In this document: positions 1 to 9,371 of the stretch, in pieces | How the letters are laid out: each line of letters opens with the position of its first letter | Numbering within the stretch: the stretch's first letter is position 1 | Assembly: GCF_013087525.1 (NCBI RefSeq) | Contig: NZ_JABFCS010000001.1 | Coordinates: 1,178,001 to 1,242,000, forward strand | Reading direction: 5' to 3' | From: Ramlibacter montanisoli | GTDB taxonomy: Bacteria; Pseudomonadota; Gammaproteobacteria; Burkholderiales; Burkholderiaceae_C | DNA: 64,000 nucleotides | The notes under the pieces: model-generated | Database searches by the model: none | Told to the model about the DNA's origin: nothing | The model's input: the letters and a program-made list of their open reading frames with translations, nothing else | Made by a program: the position numbers and the translations under genes

Positions 1-1763
1 CGCGCACACCCCGTCCCCGAGTACATCCGCATGATCGCGCAGGGCCGCTACGGCGACGCCTACATGGTCAACTGGGTGTCGAACGTCTTCCCCGGCATCC
101 TTGGCCGCACCTGCGACCGGCCTTGCGAGCCTGCCTGCAGGCGCGGCCGCGTGGAGGAGAGCAACACGGGGGATCCGGAACCGGTGGCCATCTGCCGGCT
201 CAAGCGCGTGGCCGCCGACAACAAGGACGACGTGCGCTCGCGGATGCCGCAGCGCGTGCCATCCAACGGCAGGCGCGTCGCCTGCGTGGGCGCCGGGCCC
301 GCCTCGCTGACCGTGGCGCGCGACCTCGCACCGCTGGGCTACGAGGTGACGGTGTTCGACGGCGAGCAGCGCGCCGGCGGCTTCATCCGCACGCAGATCC
401 CGCGCTTCCGCCTGCCGGAGGAGATCATCGACGAGGAGACCGGCTACGTGCTGGACCTCGGCGTGAAGTTCGTCGCCGGCCAGCGCATAGACTCCATGAA
501 GGCGCTGATGGCGCAGGGCTACGACGCCATCTTCGTGGGCTGCGGCGCGCCGCGCGGCCGCGACCTGAGCTGCCGGGGCGGCGCGAGGCCGCGGCGAACA
601 TCCACATCGGCATCGACTGGCTCGCTTCGGTCTCCTTCGGCCACGTCACGCAGGTCGGCCGGCGCGTCATCGTGCTGGGCGGCGGCAACACCGCCATGGA
701 CTGCTGCCGCTCCGCGCGGCGCCTGGGCGGCGAGGAAGTGAAGGTGATCGTGCGCAGCGGCTTCGAGGAGATGAAGGCCTCGCCCTGGGAGAAGGAGGAT
801 GCCATGCACGAGGGCATCCCCATCATCAACTTCCATGTGCCCAAGGCCTTCGTGCATGAAGGCGGGAAGCTCACCGGCATGACCTTCGAGGTGGTGCGGG
901 CCGAGTACGACGCGCAGGGCCGGCGCAACCTGGTGCCCACGGGTGAGCCGGATCCCTTCTTCCCCTGCGACGAGGTGCTGATCGCGGTGGGGCAGGAGAA
1001 CGCCTTTCCCTGGATCGAGCGGGACAGCGGCATCGCCTTCGACCGCTGGGGCCTGCCCGAACTGCACAAGACGACCTTCCAGTCCACCGTGCCCAACGTC
1101 TTCTTCGGCGGCGACGCCGCGCTGGGCCCCAAGAACATCATCACGGCGGTGGCGCACGGCCACGAGGCGGCGATCTCCATCGACAAGCTGCTGCACGGCG
1201 AGGACGTGCGTGTGCGGCCCGCGCCCACCGCGAACCTGATGTCGCAGAAGATGGGCATCCACGAGTGGAGCTACCACAACGAGACCTCGCCCGACGAGCG
1301 CTATGCCGTGCCCTGGGCGGCGGCGGAAAAGGCGCTGGCCAGCATCCGGGTGGAGGTGGAACTGGGCTTCGACGCCGCGACCGCGTTCAAGGAAGCGCAG
1401 CGCTGCCTGAACTGCGACGTGCAGACCGTGTTCAACCAGACCGCCTGCATCGAGTGCGACGCCTGCATGGACATCTGCCCGATGGACTGCATCAGCTTCA
1501 CCGCGGACGGCGAGGAGCCCGACCTGCGCCAGCGGCTGAAGGCGCCGGCCCTCAACCTCGCGCAGGACCTCTACGTCTCGGGCGAGCTCAAGACCGGCCG
1601 CGTGATGGTGAAGGACGAGGACGTCTGCCTGCACTGCGGCCTGTGCGCCGAGCGCTGCCCCACCGGCGCCTGGGACATGCAGAAGTTCCTGTTCAAGTCG
1701 GCGATGGCGGGGTCCGGCTGCCGCGACAAGGGTGCGCACAAGGCGCAGGAGGCGGTGGCATGA
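1..1763 (+). CDS. GltD-like FAD/NAD(P)H oxidoreductase with C-terminal 4Fe-4S domain (KorC-like), 5' partial, frameshifted
   Basis: Probable electron-transfer subunit linking NAD(P)H to the 2-oxoacid oxidoreductase encoded next. The reading frame is open from base 1, so the gene starts before the window. It has an N-terminal Cys-rich GltD-type Fe-S segment (RTCDRPCEPACRRG), a first Rossmann motif (VGAGPASL), a second one (VLGGGNTAMD) and a GGDAALGP FAD motif. Near the C-terminus are two 4Fe-4S clusters (CIECDACMDICP and CLHCGLCAERCP). The frame changes from 1 to 3 near base 566, where one G seems lost in CCTG(G)AGCTG; both sides belong to one protein. It overlaps korA by ATGA. From memory, a flavoprotein of this build is the third subunit of the 2-oxoglutarate:NADP+ oxidoreductase of Azoarcus evansii. 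The physiological acceptor here is inferred. Confidence 0.8.
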   Translation, partial: RTPRPRVHPHDRAGPLRRRLHGQLGVERLPRHPWPHLRPALRACLQARPRGGEQHGGSGTGGHLPAQARGRRQQGRRALADAAARAIQRQARRLRGRRARLADRGARPRTAGLRGDGVRRRAARRRLHPHADPALPPAGGDHRRGDRLRAGPRREVRRRPAHRLHEGADGAGLRRHLRGLRRAARPRPELPGRREAAANIHIGIDWLASVSFGHVTQVGRRVIVLGGGNTAMDCCRSARRLGGEEVKVIVRSGFEEMKASPWEKEDAMHEGIPIINFHVPKAFVHEGGKLTGMTFEVVRAEYDAQGRRNLVPTGEPDPFFPCDEVLIAVGQENAFPWIERDSGIAFDRWGLPELHKTTFQSTVPNVFFGGDAALGPKNIITAVAHGHEAAISIDKLLHGEDVRVRPAPTANLMSQKMGIHEWSYHNETSPDERYAVPWAAAEKALASIRVEVELGFDAATAFKEAQRCLNCDVQTVFNQTACIECDACMDICPMDCISFTADGEEPDLRQRLKAPALNLAQDLYVSGELKTGRVMVKDEDVCLHCGLCAERCPTGAWDMQKFLFKSAMAGSGCRDKGAHKAQEAVA

Positions 1764-3583
1764 AGCGCATCACGGCAGTCAACGACTTCGTCGTCAAGTT
1801 CGCCAACGTCAATGGCTCGGGCTCGGCCTCGGCCAACGAGCTGTTCGCCAAGTCCATCCTGCGCATGGGCGTGCCGGTCAGCCCGCGCAACATCTTCCCG
1901 AGCAACATCCAGGGCCTGCCCACCTGGTACGAGGTGCGCGTCAGCGAGCAGGGCTGGCTGGGACGCCGCGGCGGGGTCGACATGATGGTGGCGATGAACC
2001 CGCAGACCTGGGAGGCCGACGTGGCGGAACTCTCGCCCGGCGGCTACCTCTTCTACGACAACACCCGGCCGCTGCCGCCGTCCGCCTTCCGCGACGACGT
2101 GCACGTGATCGGAATGCCGCTCACCGAGATCTGCAACGCGGTCTATTCGGACCCGCGGCAGCGCCAGCTGTTCAAGAACATCGTCTACGTCGGCGCCCTG
2201 TCGGTGCTGCTGGAGATCGACCCGGCGGAGATCGAGAAGCTGTTCGGCGAACAGTACAAGGGCAAGGAGAAGCTGCTGGCCTCCAACGTCCAGGCCCTGC
2301 AGCTCGGGCGCGAGTTCGCGCAGGAGCACCTGGACGCGCCGCTGGGCATCCGCGTCAAGCGCGCCGACCGCGTGGGCGACCGCATCTTCGTGGACGGCAA
2401 CAGCGCCGCGGCGCTGGGCTGCGTGTACGGCGGCGCCACCGTCGCGGCCTGGTACCCGATCACGCCTTCGTCCTCGGTGGCCGAGGCCTTCCAGCGCTAT
2501 TGCGGCAAGTTCCGGGTCGACCCGGACACCGGCCAGAACCGCTACGCGATCGTGCAGGCGGAAGACGAGATCGCCTCGATCGGCATGGTGGTGGGGGCAG
2601 GGTGGAACGGCGCGCGGGCCTTCACCGCAACCTCCGGCCCGGGCGTCTCGCTGATGACCGAGTTCATCGGCCTCGCGTACTTCGCGGAGATCCCGGTCAC
2701 GATCATCAACGTGCAGCGCGGCGGCCCGTCCACCGGCATGCCGACGCGCACCCAGCAGGCCGACATCCTGTCCTGCGCCTACGCCTCGCACGGCGACACC
2801 AAGCACGTGCTGCTGCTGCCCGAGGACCCGCACGAGTGCTTCGAGCACGCGGCCCAGGCGCTGGACCTGGCCGACCGCCTGCAGACGCCGGTGTTCGTGA
2901 TGACCGACCTGGACATCGGCATGAACCAGCGCCTGTGCGAGCCCTTCGGCTGGCGCGAAGGCGGGGCCTACGACCGCGGCAAGGTGATGAGCGCCGAGGA
3001 GCTGGAGGCCGGCAAGGACTTCGGCCGCTACAAGGACGTGGACGGCGACGGCATCCCCTGGCGCACGCTGCCCGGCACGCACCCCACGCGTGGCTCCTAC
3101 TTCACGCGCGGCACCACCCGCGATCCCTACGCGCGCTACTCCGAGCGCGGCCCGGACTACATGTACAACATGGAACGGCTGCTGCGCAAGATCCGCACGG
3201 CCGCCACGCTGGTGCCGCAGCCGGTCGTGCGCCGTGCCGCCGGCGAGGCGCGCCTGGGCGTCATCTACTTCGGTTCGACCAGTCCCGCGATGCAGGAGGC
3301 GCTGGACGTGCTGGCCGCCGAGGGCATCGAGCTCGACGCCATGCGCCTGCGCGCCTTCCCCTTCCCGGACAGCGTGCCCGAGTTCATCGCCAGCCACGAC
3401 CAGGTGTTCGTGGTGGAGCAGAACCGCGACGCGCAGATGCGCACGCTGCTGGTCAACGAGCTGGAGGTCGATCCGGCCCGGCTGGTCAAGGTGCTGCACT
3501 ACGACGGCACGCCGATCACGGCGCGCTTCATCACCGGCGCCATCACCGCGCACGTGCAAGAGCTCGGGGAGAAAGTGGCATGA
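1760..3583 (+). CDS. korA: 2-oxoacid:acceptor oxidoreductase, fused gamma-alpha subunit
   Basis: Large subunit of a CoA-dependent 2-oxoacid:ferredoxin (or NADP) oxidoreductase, which decarboxylates a 2-oxoacid to the acyl-CoA. The 607-residue protein has the gamma domain first (about residues 10-190; NGSGSASANELFA) and then the alpha/pyrimidine-binding domain (from about 220; YPITPSSSVAEAF, ATSGPGVSLM). This is the fused gamma-alpha arrangement usual for bacterial KorA. The start chosen is the ATG overlapping the upstream stop codon (ATGA), although the frame is open further upstream. korB begins 55 bases downstream. The substrate is not decidable from sequence; 2-oxoglutarate is the usual guess for this arrangement, with pyruvate or branched-chain 2-oxoacids as alternatives. 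Confidence 0.88.
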   Translation: MKRITAVNDFVVKFANVNGSGSASANELFAKSILRMGVPVSPRNIFPSNIQGLPTWYEVRVSEQGWLGRRGGVDMMVAMNPQTWEADVAELSPGGYLFYDNTRPLPPSAFRDDVHVIGMPLTEICNAVYSDPRQRQLFKNIVYVGALSVLLEIDPAEIEKLFGEQYKGKEKLLASNVQALQLGREFAQEHLDAPLGIRVKRADRVGDRIFVDGNSAAALGCVYGGATVAAWYPITPSSSVAEAFQRYCGKFRVDPDTGQNRYAIVQAEDEIASIGMVVGAGWNGARAFTATSGPGVSLMTEFIGLAYFAEIPVTIINVQRGGPSTGMPTRTQQADILSCAYASHGDTKHVLLLPEDPHECFEHAAQALDLADRLQTPVFVMTDLDIGMNQRLCEPFGWREGGAYDRGKVMSAEELEAGKDFGRYKDVDGDGIPWRTLPGTHPTRGSYFTRGTTRDPYARYSERGPDYMYNMERLLRKIRTAATLVPQPVVRRAAGEARLGVIYFGSTSPAMQEALDVLAAEGIELDAMRLRAFPFPDSVPEFIASHDQVFVVEQNRDAQMRTLLVNELEVDPARLVKVLHYDGTPITARFITGAITAHVQELGEKVA

Positions 3584-3638
3584 GCCGCCGGGCCGCTCCC
3601 AAGGCGAATACCGCAGTGCGTAGCACGGAGGTTTCCGA

Positions 3639-4694
3639 ATGACCTATATCGCCAAGCCGGCGCTGCACCATCCGACGCTGGAGAAGAACCGCGTCGGCTA
3701 TACGCGGCGCGACTACGAAGGCAAGATCTCCACGCTGTGCGCGGGCTGCGGACACGACTCCATCTCCGCGGCCATCATCCAGGCCTGCTGGGAACTGGAC
3801 ATCGAGCCGCACCGCGTGGCCAAGCTCTCCGGAATAGGCTGCAGTTCCAAGACGCCCGACTACTTCCTGGGCGCCTCGCACGGCTTCAACACGGTGCACG
3901 GCCGCATGCCTTCGGTGCTGACCGGCGCCAACCTCGCCAACCGCGACCTGCTGTACCTGGGCGTGTCCGGCGATGGCGATTCGGCGTCCATCGGGCTGGG
4001 CCAGTTCGCGCACGCCATGCGGCGCGGCGTGCGCATGGCCTATATCGTCGAGAACAACGGCGTCTACGGCCTCACCAAGGGGCAGTTCTCCGCCACCGCC
4101 GACAGCGGCTCGAAGAGCAAGAAGGGCGTGGTCAACAGCGACAGTCCGGTGGACCTGGTGGCCATGGCGCTGCAGCTGGGCGCCACCTACGTCGGCCGCA
4201 GCTTCTCCGGCAACAAGGAGCAGCTGGTGCCGCTGATCAAGGGCGCGATGGCGCATGGCGGCGCCGCCTTCATCGACGTGATCAGCCCGTGCGTGGCCTT
4301 CAACAACCACCCGGGCAGCACCAAGAGTTACGACTACGTGCGCGAGCACAACGAGGCGGTCAGCCGCATCGACTTCATCACGGCGCGCGAGGAGATCACG
4401 GCGCAGGCCGCGCCCGGCGAGGTGGTGGACGTGCGCCAGCACGACGGCTCGCTGTTGCGCCTGCGCAGCCTGCATCCGGATTACGATGCAACGGACCGCT
4501 ATGCGGCCATGGCCTTCATGCAGGAGCACCAGGCGCGCGGCGAAGTGGTCACGGGCCTGCTCTACGTGGATCCGCTGGCCACCGACCTGCACACGGCGCT
4601 GAACACGACGGCCAGGCCGCTCAACACGCTGGAAGCCGGGGACCTGTGTCCCGGCGTGAAGCTGCTGGACAGGATCAACGCATCGCTGCGCTAG
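3639..4694 (+). CDS. korB: 2-oxoacid:acceptor oxidoreductase, beta (TPP-binding) subunit
   Basis: Thiamine-diphosphate and Fe-S subunit partnering korA. The 351-residue protein opens with the CAGCGHDSI motif typical of beta subunits, and cysteines around GIGCSS and later VSPCVAF-type positions would bind the cluster. The TPP/Mg motif GDGDSASIG followed by ENNGVYG is intact. It is slightly longer than the roughly 290-340 residues of many KorB proteins because of a C-terminal extension (about residues 270-351) with no recognised domain. An RBS-like GGAGG precedes the ATG. Same operon as the two upstream genes. Confidence 0.9.
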   Translation: MTYIAKPALHHPTLEKNRVGYTRRDYEGKISTLCAGCGHDSISAAIIQACWELDIEPHRVAKLSGIGCSSKTPDYFLGASHGFNTVHGRMPSVLTGANLANRDLLYLGVSGDGDSASIGLGQFAHAMRRGVRMAYIVENNGVYGLTKGQFSATADSGSKSKKGVVNSDSPVDLVAMALQLGATYVGRSFSGNKEQLVPLIKGAMAHGGAAFIDVISPCVAFNNHPGSTKSYDYVREHNEAVSRIDFITAREEITAQAAPGEVVDVRQHDGSLLRLRSLHPDYDATDRYAAMAFMQEHQARGEVVTGLLYVDPLATDLHTALNTTARPLNTLEAGDLCPGVKLLDRINASLR

Positions 4695-4754
4695 CACGGG
4701 CAGCGACCCAGGGGCACAGGGAGGCCGCCGTTTCACCTCGAAAGGAGGTCGCAC

Positions 4755-5195
4755 ATGGCTGAACGCACCGTTTTCCAGTCCGTGCCCAGGATGCACGTCC
4801 TCAGCCTCGGGCCGCACGCCAACGTCTGGGAGGCCGCCTGCGCCATGACGCGCGCCAACTGCGGCAGCGTGCTGGTGATGGAACCGCCCGATCGGCTGCT
4901 GGGCATCGTCACCGAGCGCGACCTGATGACGCGCGTGCTGGCGAAGGCCCTGGATCCCAAGCAGACCTCGCTGGTGCAGATCATGACGCCGCACCCGCAG
5001 TGCGTGGCGCCCGAGACCAAGGTGTCGGACGCCGTGCTGATCATGATCGAGCGCGGCTTCCGCCACCTGCCCATCGTCGCGGCCGATCGCAAGATCCTGG
5101 GCGTGTTCTCGATCCGCGACGCGCTGCCGCGCGAGATCGGCACCGCGCTGAGCGAGGCCGAGTTCAACGAGCAGGTGAACGACGCGCTGGGTTAA
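4755..5195 (+). CDS. CBS-domain pair protein
   Basis: Small (146 residues) protein consisting of two CBS motifs, about residues 10-65 (ending [12 protein letters not shown]) and 75-130 (ending [11 protein letters not shown]), which together make one Bateman module that usually binds an adenine nucleotide. There is no catalytic domain. A strong RBS (AAAGGAGG) sits just before the ATG, 60 bases after korB, so it may be co-transcribed with the kor genes and sense energy state. That role is inference. Its TAA stop shares the palindromic TTAA with the stop of the convergent ferredoxin gene. Confidence 0.85.
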   Translation: MAERTVFQSVPRMHVLSLGPHANVWEAACAMTRANCGSVLVMEPPDRLLGIVTERDLMTRVLAKALDPKQTSLVQIMTPHPQCVAPETKVSDAVLIMIERGFRHLPIVAADRKILGVFSIRDALPREIGTALSEAEFNEQVNDALG

Positions 5196-5848
5196 CCCGG
5201 ACCGCGCCTGGCCCGGGCGCGGGCGAGCGCCGCCTCGATCACCGCCTTCTTGCGCGCCAGTTCCACGCCTTCGGCGCCGTGCGTCAGCGCGGGCAGGTCG
5301 GCAAGCTTCTCGCGCGCCTTGCGTTCCATGCGCTCGTCGTGCTCCGCCGCCTCGCGCAGCTTGCGCGCCCGGCGCGCCTCGTAGCGCTGCAGCGCCTCGG
5401 CGGCCTGCGCCTGCGACCATGCATTCCAGCCGGTACGTTCGCCGGTGACGTTCTCCAGGGAGATGCAGTCGACCGGGCACACCGGCACGCACAGCTCGCA
5501 GCCGGTGCAATACGGCTCGATCACCGTGTGCATGCGCTTGTTGCCGCCCAGGATGGCGTCCGTGGGACACACGTCCAGGCACAGCGTGCAGCCGATGCAC
5601 CAGGCCTCGTCGATCACGGCGACCGTGCGCGGCGCCTCGACCCCGAGCTCGGGGTCCAGCGGGATGGGGCGGCGGCCGGTGAGTTCGGCCAGGCGCAGGA
5701 TGCCCTGGGCGCCGCCGGGCGGGCAGCGGTTGATGTCGGCCTCGCCGGCGGCCATGGCCTCGGCGTAGCCGGCGCAGTCGGGATAGCCGCAGCGCGTGCA
5801 CTGCGTCTGGGGCAGGGCGGCGTGCAGGCGCGCCGCCTGCGGCTTCAC
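5192..5848 (-). CDS. RnfB-like electron-transport ferredoxin
   Basis: Protein of 218 residues with an N-terminal Fe-S (4Fe4S-type) domain ([15 protein letters not shown], residues about 18-60) and two 4Fe-4S ferredoxin motifs ([12 protein letters not shown] and [12 protein letters not shown]). This matches the RnfB/RsxB ferredoxin family without the membrane anchor found at the N-terminus of true RnfB. The C-terminal 70 residues are charged (many R, K, E, A) and probably helical. I chose a GTG start that overlaps the phaZ stop (GTGA); no ATG lies upstream of the Fe-S domain in frame. No other Rnf gene is present. The convergent CBS and kor genes make a shared redox role possible but unproven. 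Confidence 0.82.
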   Translation of the reverse strand: MKPQAARLHAALPQTQCTRCGYPDCAGYAEAMAAGEADINRCPPGGAQGILRLAELTGRRPIPLDPELGVEAPRTVAVIDEAWCIGCTLCLDVCPTDAILGGNKRMHTVIEPYCTGCELCVPVCPVDCISLENVTGERTGWNAWSQAQAAEALQRYEARRARKLREAAEHDERMERKAREKLADLPALTHGAEGVELARKKAVIEAALARARARRGPG

Positions 5849-7218
5849 TTGCGGCGGGCGCGTGCCGGCGTGGTGGCTCGCGCCGTTGCAGGACTCTTGC
5901 GGGCGGCGGCCACGGCCTTGCTGCGTCCCGCGCTCTTGCGGGCGGCGGCCACCGGCTCGTTGAACTGCAGGATGAAGTCGCGCACCTGCGGGTACACCAC
6001 TTCGCGCCAGCGGCGGCCGCTGAAGATGCCGTAGTGGCCCGCGCCCTTGACTTCCAGGTGCTTCTGGCGCGCCTTGGGCACGTTGAAGCACAGGCCGTGC
6101 GCGGCCTCGGTCTGGCCGGAGCCGGAGATGTCGTCCAGCTCGCCTTCGATCGTGAAGTGCGCGGTGGTCTTGATGTCCTCGGGCCGCACGCGCTCCAGCA
6201 CGCCGTCCGGGCTCATCACGTCCCAGGTGCCGTTGACCAGGCCGAACTCCTGGAACACGATGCGGATGGTGTCCAGGTAGTAGTCGGCGTCCATGTCGAG
6301 GACCGCGTTGTACTCGTCGTAGAACTGGCGGTGGGCCTCGGCGCTGGCGTCGTCGCCGGCGATCAGGTGCTTGAAGTAGTCGTAGTGGCTGGACAGGTGG
6401 CGGTCCGGGTTCATCGCCACGAAGCCGGAGTGCTGCAGGAAGCCGGGATACACGCGGCGGCCGGCGCCCGGGAAGCTGGTGGGCACGCGGTAGATCACGT
6501 TGGCCTCGAACCACTCGAAGCTCTTGTTCATCGCCAGGTTGTTCACCGCGGTCGGCGACTTGCGCGCGTCGATCGGGCCGCCCATCATGGTCATCGTCAG
6601 CGGCGTCGGTTCGCCGCGGCTGGCCATCAGCGACACCGCAGCGAGCACCGGCACCGTCGGCTGGCACACGCTGATCACGTGGCAGTTGCCGTACTCGGAC
6701 TGCAGGTGGCGGATGAACTCCTGCACGTAGTTCACGTAGGTGTCGAGGTGGAACGGGCCCTGTTCCAGCGGCACCATGCGGGCATTGCGCCAGTCGGTGA
6801 TGTAGACCTTGTGGTCCTTCAGCATCGCGCGCACGGTGTCGCGCAGCAGGGTGGCGTAGTGGCCCGAAAGCGGCGACACGATCAGCACCGCCGGCTGTTC
6901 CTTCAGCCTGTTGAGCGTGGCGGTGTCGTCGGAGAACCGCTTGAAGCGGCGCAGCTCGCAGAAGGGCTTGTCGATCTCGACGCGCTCGTGGATCGCCACT
7001 TCGACGCCGTCGACGTCGACCGTCTTGATGCCGAATTCGGGCTTCTCGTAGTCCTTGCCCAGGCGGTAGATCAGGTCGTAGCTCGCCGCCATGCGCTGGG
7101 CGAGGGGATGCTGGCCGAAGGGCGAAAGCGGGTTGCTGTAGAGCTTGGACGCCGCCTGCGCGAAATCGGCGAAGGGCTCCATCAGGGAGCGCTGCGCTTC
7201 ATAGATCTGGTAGAGCAT
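5845..7218 (-). CDS. phaZ: Intracellular polyhydroxybutyrate depolymerase
   Basis: Cytoplasmic, granule-bound depolymerase that mobilises stored PHB. The 457-residue protein has an alpha/beta-hydrolase core with a lipase-box-like VISVCQP in which the nucleophile is Cys (residue 185), as in the PhaZ1 type of Cupriavidus, plus a late His in [11 protein letters not shown]. The start is the ATG of [10 protein letters not shown], preceded by AGGA; an in-frame ATG 15 codons upstream lacks an RBS. The last 40 or so residues are rich in Ala, Arg and Lys, resembling the basic tails of PHA-granule/nucleoid proteins. It has no signal peptide, in line with an intracellular role. It overlaps the next gene by 4 bases. 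Confidence 0.92.
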   Translation of the reverse strand: MLYQIYEAQRSLMEPFADFAQAASKLYSNPLSPFGQHPLAQRMAASYDLIYRLGKDYEKPEFGIKTVDVDGVEVAIHERVEIDKPFCELRRFKRFSDDTATLNRLKEQPAVLIVSPLSGHYATLLRDTVRAMLKDHKVYITDWRNARMVPLEQGPFHLDTYVNYVQEFIRHLQSEYGNCHVISVCQPTVPVLAAVSLMASRGEPTPLTMTMMGGPIDARKSPTAVNNLAMNKSFEWFEANVIYRVPTSFPGAGRRVYPGFLQHSGFVAMNPDRHLSSHYDYFKHLIAGDDASAEAHRQFYDEYNAVLDMDADYYLDTIRIVFQEFGLVNGTWDVMSPDGVLERVRPEDIKTTAHFTIEGELDDISGSGQTEAAHGLCFNVPKARQKHLEVKGAGHYGIFSGRRWREVVYPQVRDFILQFNEPVAAARKSAGRSKAVAAARKSPATARATTPARARRK

Positions 7219-7300
7219 CGGGAGTCCTGGTTGTTGCAGTGCAATATACCAGCCGCCGAGCAAGGCTGCACGAGGTAGAACTACGGATGAGTCACCTCGG

Positions 7301-7329
7301 AGCCCCGGCCGTCAGGTTTGCCGGGGGCT
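7301..7329 (-). terminator. GC-rich hairpin downstream of the flavoprotein gene
   Basis: An inverted repeat (AGCCCCGGC against GCCGGGGGCT, one bulge) lies in the 159-base gap between phaZ and the flavoprotein gene, on the 3' side of the latter. There is no T-run on either strand, so an intrinsic terminator is only a possibility; it may simply be an RNA hairpin. Confidence 0.3.
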
Positions 7330-7377
7330 GGTGTAGGAATGATGCAAGGAATGGGCGCAAAAGGGTGTCGCGGCCGC

Positions 7378-9096
7378 TCAGATCGCCTGCAGGACCGAGG
7401 GACCGATGGCGTGCGCGGAGGGCGGGGTGTCGCCCGCGATGCCCAGGACCGAGCGCGCCACCGCCTCGGCGACCTCGATCCCGTCCACTCCCGCGGACAT
7501 GATGCCGCCGGCATAGCCGGCGCCTTCCCCTGCGGGGTAGAGGCCGCGCACGTTCAGGCTTTCGTACTGCCGGTTGCGGGTGATGCGCAGCGGCGAGGAG
7601 GTGCGCGTCTCCACCCCGGTCAGCACGGCATCGCGCATCGCGAAGCCGGCGATCTGCCGCTCGAAGGCCGGGATCGCCTCGCGGATGGCGTCCAGCACGT
7701 AGGGCGGCAGGCTTTCGCGGCCCGGCTGCGCCAGGTCGGTCATGCGCACGCCCGGCTTGTACGAGGGCAGCACGGTGCCCAGCTCGCGGCTGCGCTGCTT
7801 CTTCACGAAATCGCCCACCAGCTGGCCGGGCGCCACGTAGCCGCCTTCGCCCAGCTCGTAGGCGCGCGACTCCCACAGGCGCTGGAAGCGCATGCCGTCC
7901 AGCGGGCTGACCGGGCCTTCCGACAGGCCGTCCTGCCGGTAGTCCTGCGGCGAGATGCCGACCACGATGCCGGCGTTGGCGTTGCGCTCGTTGCGCGAAT
8001 ACTGGCTCATGCCGTTGGTGACCACGCGTTCGGGCTCGGAGGTGGCGGCCACCACGGTGCCGCCCGGGCACATGCAGAAGCTGTAGACGCTGCGGCCGTT
8101 CTTCGCGTGGTGCACCAGCTTGTAGTCGGCCGCGCCCAGGATGGGGTTGCCGGCATTCGGGCCGAAGCGCGCGCGGTCGATCACGCCCTGCGGATGCTCG
8201 ATGCGAAAGCCCACCGAGAAGGGCTTGGCCTCCATGAACACGCCGCGCCCGTGCAGCATGGTGAAGGTGTCGCGCGCACTGTGGCCTAGCGCCAGCACCG
8301 CATGGTCGGCGCGCAGCTGCTCGCCGGAGGCCAGCGTCACGCCGCGCAGCCGCAGGCCGTCGCCGTCGGGCTCGAGCTGCACGTCGGTCACCTGCTGGCC
8401 GAAGCGGATCTCGCCGCCCAGCGACTCGATCTCGGCGCGCATCTTCTCCACCATGCTCACCAGGCGGAAGGTGCCGATGTGCGGCTTGCTGACGAACAGG
8501 ATCTCGTCGGGCGCACCCGCCTTCACGAACTCGGTCAGCACCTTGCGCGTGAGGTGGCGCGGGTCGCTGATCTGGCTCCAGAGCTTGCCGTCGCTGAAGG
8601 TGCCGGCACCGCCTTCGCCGAACTGCACGTTGGAGTCCGGGTTCAGCACGCCCTGGCGCCACAGGCCCCAGGTGTCCTTGGTGCGCTGGCGCACTTCCTT
8701 GCCGCGTTCCAGCACGATCGGGCGCAGGCCCATCTGCGCCAGCAGCAGCGCGGCGAAGATGCCGCAGGGACCGAAGCCGATCACCAGCGGCCGCGGCCTG
8801 TCCTGCGCGCGGAAATCCGCCGGCGCATGGCCGACGAAGCGGTAGCGGGTGTCGGGCGCGGGCTTCACGTGCGGGTCGCCCGCCTTGGCCGCCAGCACCG
8901 CGGCCTCGTCGCGCACTTCGCAGTCGACCGTGTAGATCAGGACGATCGCCGTCTTCTTGCGCGCGTCGTAGGCACGGCGGAACACCGAGAGGGACAGCAG
9001 GTCGGCGTCGGCGATGCCCAGGCGGCGCAGCACCGCGGGACGCAGCGCGTCCCCGGCGTGGTCCAGCGGCAAGCGGAGTTCGGTGATCCTGAGCAT
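7378..9096 (-). CDS. NAD(P)/FAD-dependent dehydrogenase of unknown substrate (COG2509-like)
   Basis: A 572-residue flavoprotein with an N-terminal region of about 95 residues (starting MLRITELRLPLD) that precedes the dinucleotide-binding site GFGPCGIFAALLLAQ. Further landmarks are FGEGGAGTFSDGKL and a C-terminal AGEGAGYAGGIMSAG FAD-binding motif. This matches the widespread bacterial FAD-dependent proteins of the COG2509 type, whose reaction is not established as far as I know. The start at MLRITEL was chosen over an ATG six codons upstream because the family usually begins there. The frame is complete. It stands alone on the minus strand between phaZ and a small basic gene. Confidence 0.82.
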   Translation of the reverse strand: MLRITELRLPLDHAGDALRPAVLRRLGIADADLLSLSVFRRAYDARKKTAIVLIYTVDCEVRDEAAVLAAKAGDPHVKPAPDTRYRFVGHAPADFRAQDRPRPLVIGFGPCGIFAALLLAQMGLRPIVLERGKEVRQRTKDTWGLWRQGVLNPDSNVQFGEGGAGTFSDGKLWSQISDPRHLTRKVLTEFVKAGAPDEILFVSKPHIGTFRLVSMVEKMRAEIESLGGEIRFGQQVTDVQLEPDGDGLRLRGVTLASGEQLRADHAVLALGHSARDTFTMLHGRGVFMEAKPFSVGFRIEHPQGVIDRARFGPNAGNPILGAADYKLVHHAKNGRSVYSFCMCPGGTVVAATSEPERVVTNGMSQYSRNERNANAGIVVGISPQDYRQDGLSEGPVSPLDGMRFQRLWESRAYELGEGGYVAPGQLVGDFVKKQRSRELGTVLPSYKPGVRMTDLAQPGRESLPPYVLDAIREAIPAFERQIAGFAMRDAVLTGVETRTSSPLRITRNRQYESLNVRGLYPAGEGAGYAGGIMSAGVDGIEVAEAVARSVLGIAGDTPPSAHAIGPSVLQAI

Positions 9097-9116
9097 GGGG
9101 TGGCCTGAATGCAAAA

Positions 9117-9134
9117 CGCCGCCCTGGGGCGGCG
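9117..9134 (-). terminator. Rho-independent terminator of the 55-residue gene
   Basis: Perfect 7-base-pair GC stem (CGCCGCC/GGCGGCG) with a 4-base loop. On the minus strand it is followed directly by TTTT. It lies 25 bases after the stop of the small basic protein gene. Confidence 0.7.
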
Positions 9135-9158
9135 GATTGCGCGCAGCGCGGAAGCGGG

Positions 9159-9326
9159 TCAGCCGCCCTTGCGCGGGCGCTTGCCGGGGTTCTTCTTGCT
9201 GCGGGTGTGGGAGCCGCGCTCGAGGCTGACCTTCTGGCCGTGGCCCGTGGTGTTGGTGCGGCCGCTCGGGGCCTTCGCCTTGGGGGTGGCCTTGCGGTCT
9301 GCTTCGGTGACGATCTTGTTGCCCAT
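9159..9326 (-). CDS. Small basic protein, 55 residues, unknown
   Basis: Short reading frame below the size of most gene calls but well supported. It has an ATG start, a following terminator hairpin with a T-run, and a strongly biased composition (about one quarter Lys/Arg, with Gly and Thr). The sequence begins MGNKIVTEADRK and ends KKNPGKRPRKGG; there is no Cys, Trp, Phe or Tyr, so it is probably unfolded or nucleic-acid-binding. I do not recognise a named family. Small conserved basic proteins of this sort occur in Burkholderiales, but I cannot confirm homologs here. Confidence 0.6.
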   Translation of the reverse strand: MGNKIVTEADRKATPKAKAPSGRTNTTGHGQKVSLERGSHTRSKKNPGKRPRKGG

Positions 9327-9371
9327 GACGGCTCCGTTGAATCTTGTGGGTTGAAGGGAACGAACCCGCGA

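Noticed and set aside
519..1739. Long minus-strand frames opposite the kor genes (also 1571-3559 and 3543-5801)
   Set aside because: They mirror plus-strand genes with clear domains; absence of stops follows from high G+C at third codon positions.
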